A model generated the notes under the pieces. That model had not been told where the DNA came from. It was given only the letters and a program-made list of their open reading frames with translations, and did not search any database. This document shows positions 1-5,233 of a DNA stretch of 5,233 nucleotides, piece after piece. Where the stretch lies: the NCBI GenBank assembly GCA_002363575.1, contig DEWI01000004.1, positions 1 to 5,233 of the forward strand. Direction: 5' to 3'. The position numbers and the translations under genes were made by a program. Source of the stretch: Verrucomicrobia bacterium UBA3214. Lineage in GTDB: Bacteria; Verrucomicrobiota; Kiritimatiellia; RFP12; UBA1067. How positions within the stretch are numbered: the first letter of the stretch is position 1; each line of letters begins with the position of its first letter.

Positions 1-1760
1 TCGTGCGCGTCGGCGGCGGCTGGGTCCGCCAGCTCTGCGAAGAAATGAAAACGACGCCGGCGACGCTGCGCGCGCTTGCGGCCGATGGATACGTGCAGAT
101 AGAGGAAGTCGCGGCGCGGCGCAATCCGCTCGCCGGCCGCCGCATCGTGCCTTCCACGGATCTGCCGCTGAACGCCGGCCAGGCCGCGGCGCTGGAGTTG
201 ATATGCGCATCGCGGCGCCCTGTGCTTCTCCATGGCGTGACGGGTTCGGGGAAGACGGAAATCTACCTCCAGGCGATCGGCCGCGAACTCGCGGCAGGCC
301 GCGGCGCCATCGTGATGGTCCCGGAAATCGCGCTCACCCCGCAGACGGTCCAGCGCTTCGCCTCGCGCTTCGGCGAACGTGTCGCCGTGCTGCATTCGGC
401 GCTTTCCGACGGCGAGCGTTTCGACGAGTGGCATCGCATACGCTCGGGCGAGGCGCGCGTCGTCGTAGGGCCGCGCAGCGCCGTCTTCGCGCCCGTCCGC
501 GATCTCGGCCTTGTCGTCGTCGATGAAGAGCACGAGACGACGTACAAGCAGGAATCCGTCCCGCGTTACAACGCGCGCGACGTCGCCGTGCAGCGCGCGG
601 CGCTGGAAGGCGCGAAGGTGGTGCTAGGTTCGGCGACGCCCAGCCTGGAGACTTGGCAAAACGCGCTCGCCGGCCGCTATGCCGTCGCAACGCTCTCGGA
701 GCGCGCCGGCGCGGGCACGATGCCGCTCGTCCACATCATCGACATGGCCGAAGAGGCGCGCGGCGGGATATTCTCCACGCCGCTTCTCGATGCGCTGCGC
801 CTGCGGCTTGCGCGCGGCGAGCAGTCGATACTCTTCCTGAACCGGCGCGGATATTCGCGAAGCGTTACGTGCCGGGAGTGCGGCGAGGCGATAATGTGCC
901 CGCGCTGCTCGATGGCCTACACATACCACCGCGACGGCGACTGCATGCGCTGCCATGTCTGCGGCGGCTGGGCGCCGCTGCCGGAGCTTTGCCCGACCTG
1001 CGGCGCGCGCGCGCTCGGCTACAAGGGCATAGGGACGCAGCGCGCGGAAGCGGCTCTCGAAAAATGTCTGCCGGGGGCGCGCGTGCTCAGGATGGATGCG
1101 GATTCGACGAGCCGCCGGCATTCCCACGACGATATTCTCGGCGCATTCCGCCGCGGCGAGGCGGATGTGCTTCTCGGCACGCAGATGATCGCCAAGGGCC
1201 TGGACTTCCCGAACGTAACGCTCGTTGGAGTCTTGAATGCCGACAGCTCCCTCAACATGCCCGACTTCCGCGCGGCCGAGCGCACCTACCAGCTGATTTC
1301 GCAAGTCTCCGGGCGCGCGGGCCGCGCAGAGCTGCCGGGCGAAGTGTTCATTCAGACGTATTCGCCCGACGATGCGACGATTACGCTGGCGGCGCGCGGC
1401 GATTTCTGCGCCTTCGCGGAGCTGGAATTGAACGCGCGCCGGGAGGCGTGGTATCCGCCGTACTGCCATCTCGCCGCGGTCCGCCTTGCCGCGCGCGACA
1501 GCGCGACCGTCTCCTCATGGGCGCAGATGTATTCGCGTTCGCTCGCGGCGTACGCCGCGAACTGCGGCGGCGCGCTCGCCGTCGGCGAAGCGTATCCAAG
1601 CGCGCTCGAAAAGGCCGATGGCTGGTATCGCTGGCAGATCATAGTGCGCGCGCATGCGGCCTCCGCCATACGTGCGGCGTGGAAGTGGGTGGCGGCGGCG
1701 CGCGAGCCCCCCAAGGAACTCCGTCTGGCCATTGACATGGACGCGGTCGGTTTAGTATAA
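1..1760 (+). CDS. priA: Primosomal protein N' (replication restart helicase PriA), 5'-truncated by the window edge
   Basis: PriA is a cytoplasmic superfamily 2 DNA helicase that binds stalled or repaired forks and reloads the replicative helicase. The frame enters from the left edge (bases 1-2 finish a cut codon), so 585 residues are visible. Seen, numbering from the codon at 3: Walker A GVTGSGKT at 78-85, DEEH box at 174-177, GSATPS at 209-214, GTQMIAKGLDFP at 392-403 and QVSGRAGR at 434-441. Eight zinc-binding cysteines lie at 290, 293, 299, 302, 317, 320, 330 and 333, with the same spacing as E. coli PriA. YPPY at 484-487 begins the C-terminal domain. The Walker lysine is residue 84 here against 230 in E. 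coli (732 aa), so about 146 residues, the DNA 3'-end-binding and winged-helix part, lie outside the window. All visible motifs are intact. The stop codon TAA overlaps the -10 element of the next gene's promoter. GTG at 3 is an internal valine codon, not a start. Confidence 0.97.
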   Translation, partial: VRVGGGWVRQLCEEMKTTPATLRALAADGYVQIEEVAARRNPLAGRRIVPSTDLPLNAGQAAALELICASRRPVLLHGVTGSGKTEIYLQAIGRELAAGRGAIVMVPEIALTPQTVQRFASRFGERVAVLHSALSDGERFDEWHRIRSGEARVVVGPRSAVFAPVRDLGLVVVDEEHETTYKQESVPRYNARDVAVQRAALEGAKVVLGSATPSLETWQNALAGRYAVATLSERAGAGTMPLVHIIDMAEEARGGIFSTPLLDALRLRLARGEQSILFLNRRGYSRSVTCRECGEAIMCPRCSMAYTYHRDGDCMRCHVCGGWAPLPELCPTCGARALGYKGIGTQRAEAALEKCLPGARVLRMDADSTSRRHSHDDILGAFRRGEADVLLGTQMIAKGLDFPNVTLVGVLNADSSLNMPDFRAAERTYQLISQVSGRAGRAELPGEVFIQTYSPDDATITLAARGDFCAFAELELNARREAWYPPYCHLAAVRLAARDSATVSSWAQMYSRSLAAYAANCGGALAVGEAYPSALEKADGWYRWQIIVRAHAASAIRAAWKWVAAAREPPKELRLAIDMDAVGLV

Positions 1761-1761
1761 T
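1732..1761 (+). promoter_or_regulatory. Consensus sigma70-type promoter overlapping the priA stop codon
   Basis: An exact TTGACA (1732-1737) and an exact TATAAT (1756-1761) are separated by 18 bp, matching the housekeeping sigma factor consensus at all twelve positions. The -10 element contains the priA stop codon TAA (1758-1760), so the promoter is nested in the end of priA. The predicted start of transcription is near 1767-1770, which gives a leader of about 100 nt before the start codon at 1869. There is no extended -10 TGn motif. The Leu codon just before the -10 is TTA, the only in-frame TTA I find in priA, which suggests the promoter sequence constrains the codons. The promoter is called from sequence alone; its activity is inferred. 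Confidence 0.72.
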
Positions 1762-1780
1762 AGTCACGCTCGCGCAGGAA

Positions 1781-1824
1781 GGGCGTCCGCAGGCGACATG
1801 AAGGCAAGTCGCGCCGGAGCGCCC
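1781..1824 (+). promoter_or_regulatory. Strong stem-loop in the 5' leader of the membrane protein gene
   Basis: Outer arms 1781-1789 and 1815-1824 form nine base pairs with G1819 bulged. After a small internal loop (1790-1792 against 1813-1814), arms 1793-1797 and 1808-1812 form five more pairs around a 10-nt loop at 1798-1807 (ATGAAGGCAA). No U-run follows the 3' arm, so this is not a typical intrinsic terminator for priA. It lies between the predicted transcription start and the ribosome binding site, so it could affect mRNA stability or translation, or be a protein-binding site. It matches no riboswitch class that I recognise. The pairing is read directly from the sequence; any function is inferred. 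Confidence 0.5.
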
Positions 1825-1858
1825 GCCACCCTGCAAATCGTGCTTCACATATCAATCG

Positions 1859-1864
1859 AAGGAG
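1859..1864 (+). promoter_or_regulatory. Shine-Dalgarno site AAGGAG for the membrane protein gene
   Basis: AAGGAG lies four bases before the ATG at 1869. It is complementary to the usual 16S rRNA 3' end and decides the start of the 815-codon gene. It sits in an AT-richer stretch (about 1845-1868) downstream of the leader stem-loop, so it is probably unpaired. It shows that this organism uses Shine-Dalgarno sites, in contrast to the A-rich leader of the next gene. Confidence 0.8.
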
Positions 1865-1868
1865 ATTT

Positions 1869-4316
1869 ATGCGCTACGAAAAAACCGGCTACGGACGAGA
1901 CGAGACGCTGAATACGCTCGAAATTGACGATGATGAAGAGACGAAACGCGAAATAGCCGCCGCCGAGAGGCTCGGCTTTTGGGATTTCCTCGTAGCCGGC
2001 GTCGCCGCCGCCGGGGTGTTCGCGCTCCAAATGTTCTGGGAGTACCCGTCCGTCCCGCCTGCGCAGTGGGCGGACGTCGCCGTCGCGACGGGCACCCGCC
2101 CCGCCCTCGCGACCACCCCCGGGCTGTGGACGCTTGTCGCGTCCTTCTTCTACCGCGCGCTCGGCATCGACGGCGGCATGGTGGCGCTGCGGATGCTCGG
2201 CCATGTCTCGATCGCGCTGATAACGGTTTTCATGTACAGTTTCCTGCGCGAAGTCTTGACATTCGTGATGCGGGCGCGTCCGCAGCGTTCGCCGCGGCGC
2301 AAGCTCGTAATGCGTATCGCCGCGGTGATAGGCGCGCTGGCTTTCGCCGCCTCCGATCCCGTATGGGTGGCGGGGCAGTTCTTCAGCGAGACCACGCTGC
2401 TCATCGTGCTCACCGTGGGGGCGATAGAATGCTTCTTCGCATTTCTCCGCAAGGGGACGCTGAAGTATTCCTACATCTGCGCGATACTCCTCGGCCTGCT
2501 CTCCGCCGAAACGCCGATGGGGTTGGTGCTCACGCTCGTCTTCGTCATCCTCAATTTCATCGTGATCAAGATGCTGCCCAATTTCGAGTCGCCGTTCTTC
2601 AAGCCTGCGCTCATCGAGGTCGGCAAGTGGCACATGACGTTCTTCTTCGCGGCGTCGCTTCTCTCCGGCGTGGCCATGAACAGCCTTACGTACGTGTTTC
2701 ACCAGGGTTTGGCCGTCAGCGGCGAGGGCGTCGGCTCCATCCCGCTGAAATATGCGATCGACTACTTCGAGCGCGCCGCGTCGGCCTCGAGTCTCGCGGG
2801 CTGGATACTCTTGCTGGGCTTCGCGCTCGGGCCGTTCATCGTCTCGATCGTCCGCTTCTCCAGCGCCGCCGACGAAGAGAACTTCCTCTCGTACTCCACG
2901 GGCATCGTGTTTTTCGCGTGCGGCGCCAGCGCGTTTTCGCAATGCGCATCCCTGCCGTCGCTGTGGTTCTGGACGTACGTTCCCGTCGAGTCGCAGTATC
3001 TCCTTTCGCTGTGTTCGCTCATGTGCGTTCTCACGGTCGCTTGCGCGATCACCATCCTCGGCGTCGATTCGCTTTGCCGCGACCACGGGAGGCTGGCGAA
3101 GAAATTCTTCGGCACCGGCGACGAATCCGAAGACGAGGAAGACGAGCGTGTCATGAGCAAAGGCCTGACGGCCAAGCTGCGCGCGCTCGGCATCGTGGTG
3201 ATTCCGCTTGTGCTGATCGCGGCGCTCGTGCCCGGCAGGCGCAAGACGGCCACGCGCACCATCCTCACCTTCCTCTCGGACATGGTCCAGGCAACCGTGG
3301 ACGAAGCGGGCGACGCCGAAAGAATCTTCACGGACGGCAAGCTCGACCCCGCGCTCGAATTCACCAGCCGCGCGCGCGGCGGCAACTTGAAGTGCATAGA
3401 TTTGATCAGCATCGGCACGAAGAACGGCGCATGGCTGCGCACGCGCGGCATCGATCCTGCCGACGCCGAGGATTACCAGGCTTTCAGGTTCGACGGCGCC
3501 ATGGGCCTGCGCACGTGGATACGCGACAAGCCGGAGAAGCTCAAAGGCGCGGCCGTGCAGGTCGGCTTCGACCTCTGGCGCCGCGACGGCAAGGCGCTGC
3601 CGCCGATGGGCGGCTTCCTCGCGCGCCCGGCTTCGAACGACGCCGCCGCGCGCGAAGCCGCGATCGAGAAGGCGCACGCCTTCTGCCGCCGCATTCTCGA
3701 GATCGCCCGCAAAGGCATTAGCGATTGCACGGAGCAGCGCACGCGCGACATGTTCTACTTCGCGATGTGGCGGCTCGGCCGCATGTGCCTCTACAGGCAC
3801 GACGCATACAGCAACACCGGCGACATACAGGTCGCCATAAAGGAAATAGACATGCACAAGGAGCTGGACGCCGCGAACGAGCTCTTCCAGAACGCAGAGC
3901 GCCAGCGCGCGGTGAAGGCCCGCACCGACAAGATGCAGACGCTGGCGACGCCTCGCGAAGTCCTGCACCTTGCGATGATACGCGCGGACTTCCAGCTCGG
4001 CAGCACCTACGCGGAACTGATCCTCTCTTCGGAGCCGGACGATCCCGACGCGAATTTCGTCATGGCCATGCACTACATCATCGACCTCAAGCAGCTGGCG
4101 ATGGGCGAAGAATACCTGAAGCGCAGCCTGCTGCGCAATCCCAACCAGCCGGCGTTCTACAACAATCTCGCCATGGTGCAGATCGAGCTTGGCAAGCTCG
4201 AAGCCGCCGAGGCGAACGTGAACCGCGCGCTGAAGCTCATCCCGGATTCCGCCGCCATCAACGAAACGCGCCAGCGTCTGGAGGAAGCCAAGAAGGCGAA
4301 GGAAAGTCTCCTCTGA
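1869..4316 (+). CDS. Polytopic membrane protein, DUF2723/TMEM260-like (GT-C fold), with C-terminal TPR repeats
   Basis: The protein is a complete 815 residues, started at the ATG behind AAGGAG. Roughly 11-12 hydrophobic segments are visible: about 38-57, 84-98, 107-127, 148-165, 175-193, 200-212, 217-235, 255-276, 308-329, 341-358, 375-397 and 438-455. A soluble region (456-815) follows, with two clear TPR units at 726-759 and 760-793 and a weaker one near 692-725. An acidic stretch (417-427, GDESEDEEDER) precedes the last membrane segment. Resemblance to DUF2723 proteins, from memory of the family: WADVAVA at 67-73 stands where DSGEF is usual, TTPG (82-85) in place of HPPG, VW..GQFFSE (165-174) in place of VW..AVEAEVY, and IFTDGKLD (486-493) in place of the LFTNGDND motif after the membrane part. 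If this is right, it may be a lipid-linked sugar:protein or glycan mannosyltransferase, but the presumed acidic and His motifs are altered and activity is uncertain. Alternatives are a transport or envelope-assembly protein with TPRs. The coding call is near certain; the family assignment is moderate. Confidence 0.82.
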   Translation: MRYEKTGYGRDETLNTLEIDDDEETKREIAAAERLGFWDFLVAGVAAAGVFALQMFWEYPSVPPAQWADVAVATGTRPALATTPGLWTLVASFFYRALGIDGGMVALRMLGHVSIALITVFMYSFLREVLTFVMRARPQRSPRRKLVMRIAAVIGALAFAASDPVWVAGQFFSETTLLIVLTVGAIECFFAFLRKGTLKYSYICAILLGLLSAETPMGLVLTLVFVILNFIVIKMLPNFESPFFKPALIEVGKWHMTFFFAASLLSGVAMNSLTYVFHQGLAVSGEGVGSIPLKYAIDYFERAASASSLAGWILLLGFALGPFIVSIVRFSSAADEENFLSYSTGIVFFACGASAFSQCASLPSLWFWTYVPVESQYLLSLCSLMCVLTVACAITILGVDSLCRDHGRLAKKFFGTGDESEDEEDERVMSKGLTAKLRALGIVVIPLVLIAALVPGRRKTATRTILTFLSDMVQATVDEAGDAERIFTDGKLDPALEFTSRARGGNLKCIDLISIGTKNGAWLRTRGIDPADAEDYQAFRFDGAMGLRTWIRDKPEKLKGAAVQVGFDLWRRDGKALPPMGGFLARPASNDAAAREAAIEKAHAFCRRILEIARKGISDCTEQRTRDMFYFAMWRLGRMCLYRHDAYSNTGDIQVAIKEIDMHKELDAANELFQNAERQRAVKARTDKMQTLATPREVLHLAMIRADFQLGSTYAELILSSEPDDPDANFVMAMHYIIDLKQLAMGEEYLKRSLLRNPNQPAFYNNLAMVQIELGKLEAAEANVNRALKLIPDSAAINETRQRLEEAKKAKESLL

Positions 4317-4388
4317 CGCCGGAGGACAGGCCAGACTCCTTCCGCCTGCGGACATGAAGCGAGCGCGCCGATGTCCGCGGCGATGCGA

Positions 4389-4418
4389 ATGCGCGGCGCC
4401 AGCATGCGCGCCGCGCAT
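4389..4418 (+). other. Perfect GC-rich inverted repeat in the spacer before the hexosaminidase gene
   Basis: ATGCGCGGCG (4389-4398) is the exact reverse complement of 4409-4418. The pair C4399-G4408 extends the stem to 11 bp around an 8-nt loop (4400-4407). It lies 72 nt after the stop of the membrane protein gene and 45 nt before the GH20 start. An A-rich tract, not a U-tract, follows on the + strand, and on the - strand the T-rich tract comes before the hairpin, so it is not a standard intrinsic terminator in either direction. It could stabilise or mark the mRNA 5' or 3' end. The repeat itself is certain; its function is unknown. Confidence 0.5.
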
Positions 4419-4420
4419 CC

Positions 4421-4463
4421 GGAAAAGAAAACAGAAAAAGAAAAGCAAAAGCAAAAAGAGAAG
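4421..4463 (+). promoter_or_regulatory. A-rich purine leader abutting the GH20 start codon, no clear Shine-Dalgarno
   Basis: These 43 nt contain no T and only three C (4432, 4446, 4452); most are A. The tract includes a tandem AAAAGC AAAAGC AAAAAG repeat at 4441-4458. It ends directly at the ATG at 4464 with only weak GAG-type purine pairing available. Such unstructured A-rich leaders are known to promote translation, through ribosomal protein S1 in Proteobacteria and as the usual initiation context in Bacteroidota. In this GC-rich window it stands out sharply. The tract is seen; a role as a translation enhancer is inferred. It could instead be a coding lysine-rich extension from an upstream in-frame ATG. 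Confidence 0.5.
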
Positions 4464-5233
4464 ATGAAGAAAACCGCAGTATCCATCGCGGCGCTTGCCG
4501 CATTGCCGCTCGCCGCAGCCGTGAACGTCGTTCCGTTGCCGCAGAAAGTCGTGGAGAAGGAAGGCTCTTGCGTATTGGAGGGCTGCCGCAGGAATTTTGC
4601 TATCGACCCCGCCATCCCCGCCGAAGGCTACAGGCTCGTCATCGAGAAGGATGCAATCTCCATCGTGTCGTCCGACGAGGCCGGGCGCTTCTACGCGCTC
4701 CAGACGCTGGCGCAGCTCTCCGCGGGCGGCAAGGCGCCGTGCGTCGAGATCGAGGATGCGCCGCGCTTCAAATGGCGCGGCCTGCATTGGGACGATTGCA
4801 GGCACTTCATGGGCAAGGAAGCGCTGATGAAGACGCTGCGGACGATGGCGTATTTCAAGCTCAACATCCTGCACTGGCATTTGACCGACGATCAAGGCTG
4901 GCGCATCGAGATCAAGAAATATCCGGAGCTGACGCGCAAGGGCGCGGTGCGCCCCGGCAGCCCGAAGCCGGCCGTACTGAACACCCCCGGAAAGGGCGGC
5001 TGGCAGAACAACCACATCCCCTACGGCCCCTATTTCTATACGCAGGACGACATTCGCGAGATCGTGGCGTTCGCAAACGCGCTCCACATCAAAATCGTTC
5101 CGGAGATCGAACTGCCCGGCCACGCGAGGGCGGCCGTCGCAGCGTATCCATGGCTTGGCTGCACCGGCGAAGCGGTGGAGCCGTGGTGGCGCTGGGGCGT
5201 GAGCAAGGAAATCTTCTGCGCCGGCAACCCCGA
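4464..5233 (+). CDS. Secreted beta-N-acetylhexosaminidase, glycoside hydrolase family 20, 3'-truncated by the window edge
   Basis: GH20 enzymes remove terminal beta-linked GlcNAc or GalNAc from glycans by substrate-assisted catalysis. 256 residues are visible and the frame is open at the right edge. Residues 1-19 are a signal peptide (MKK, then an Ala/Leu-rich core, cleavage probably after AAA at 17-19), so the enzyme is exported. Residues about 20-100 are a short GH20b-type N-terminal domain ending in VEIEDAPRF. The catalytic barrel starts with WRGLHWDDCRHF (104-115), whose R105 corresponds to the arginine that binds sugar hydroxyls. HWHLTDDQGWR (137-147), VPEIELPGH (212-220) and FCAGNP (251-256) follow. 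The catalytic Asp-Glu pair (usual motif GGDE) would lie just beyond the window and cannot be checked. In-frame ATGs at 4371, 4383, 4389 and 4404 exist, but 4464 places the signal peptide at the N-terminus. The gene may be co-transcribed with the membrane protein gene 147 nt upstream. Confidence 0.95.
   Translation, partial: MKKTAVSIAALAALPLAAAVNVVPLPQKVVEKEGSCVLEGCRRNFAIDPAIPAEGYRLVIEKDAISIVSSDEAGRFYALQTLAQLSAGGKAPCVEIEDAPRFKWRGLHWDDCRHFMGKEALMKTLRTMAYFKLNILHWHLTDDQGWRIEIKKYPELTRKGAVRPGSPKPAVLNTPGKGGWQNNHIPYGPYFYTQDDIREIVAFANALHIKIVPEIELPGHARAAVAAYPWLGCTGEAVEPWWRWGVSKEIFCAGNP

Noticed and set aside
3..5. GTG at the left edge as the start of priA
   Set aside because: Homology places this codon about 146 residues into PriA, and the frame is open to the window edge, so the true start lies upstream.
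624..1469. A 281-codon - strand frame inside priA
   Set aside because: It lies opposite conserved PriA motifs including the zinc-binding cysteines, has an Arg/Ala-rich composition and no domain I recognise. It is typical of GC-rich antisense frames.
1781..1824. Intrinsic terminator for priA
   Set aside because: The stem is strong but no run of T follows it, and it lies downstream of a consensus promoter for the next gene.
1979..3721. A 580-codon + strand frame overlapping the membrane protein gene in another phase
   Set aside because: The product is extremely Arg-rich without hydrophobic segments or motifs, and there is no ribosome binding site. The overlapping frame has membrane segments, TPRs and a strong Shine-Dalgarno site.
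4314..4316. TGA recoding or read-through joining the membrane protein to GH20
   Set aside because: The 49 codons after the TGA look random and then low-complexity, no recoding element is evident, and GH20 has its own signal peptide at 4464. A shared frame is a one-in-three chance event.
4389..4418. Intrinsic terminator after the membrane protein gene
   Set aside because: The hairpin is followed by A-rich, not T-rich, sequence on the + strand. No gene on the - strand would need it.
1845..5123. An uninterrupted 1092-codon reading frame on the - strand across both downstream genes and the spacer
   Set aside because: Its codons align exactly with the sense codons of the two + strand genes, so it stays open simply because TTA, CTA and TCA are avoided there. 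Its product is a low-complexity His/Arg/Glu/Ala-rich sequence with no recognisable domain, while the + strand reads as clear protein families.

Overview
The window is a GC-rich bacterial stretch with three genes, all read left to right and tightly packed. In order they are the C-terminal four-fifths of the primosomal helicase PriA (cut by the left edge), a complete 815-residue polytopic membrane protein with C-terminal TPR repeats, and the first 256 residues of a secreted family GH20 beta-N-acetylhexosaminidase (cut by the right edge). Codon use is strongly biased: the 815 codons of the middle gene contain no TTA, CTA or TCA, which is also why very long empty reading frames appear on the opposite strand. 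The membrane protein resembles DUF2723 (TMEM260-like, GT-C fold) proteins with TPR tails. Together with a secreted GH20 enzyme and high GC, this would fit a glycan-degrading bacterium of the PVC group (Kiritimatiellota, Lentisphaerota or Verrucomicrobiota), possibly gut-associated. That placement is inference; nothing in the window fixes the taxon.

Layout: priA occupies 1-1760. Its last codons and stop overlap an exact sigma70-type promoter (TTGACA, 18 bp, TATAAT, 1732-1761). About 100 nt of leader follow, holding a strong imperfect stem-loop (1781-1824) and then a clear AAGGAG ribosome binding site for the membrane protein gene (1869-4316). A 147-nt spacer (4317-4463) contains no recognisable promoter or U-tract terminator. 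It does contain an 11-bp perfect GC hairpin followed by 43 nt of almost pure purine, mostly A, running directly into the GH20 start codon at 4464.

How the genes fit together: priA is a housekeeping replication-restart gene and looks functionally unrelated to the two downstream genes, which appear to have their own promoter. The membrane protein and the hexosaminidase may be co-transcribed. A link between making and trimming surface or host glycans is possible but unproven. I found no RNA genes, mobile elements, CRISPR arrays or evidence of a new defence or genetic system. The most unusual signals are the two intergenic regulatory regions and the degenerate active-site motifs of the membrane protein.
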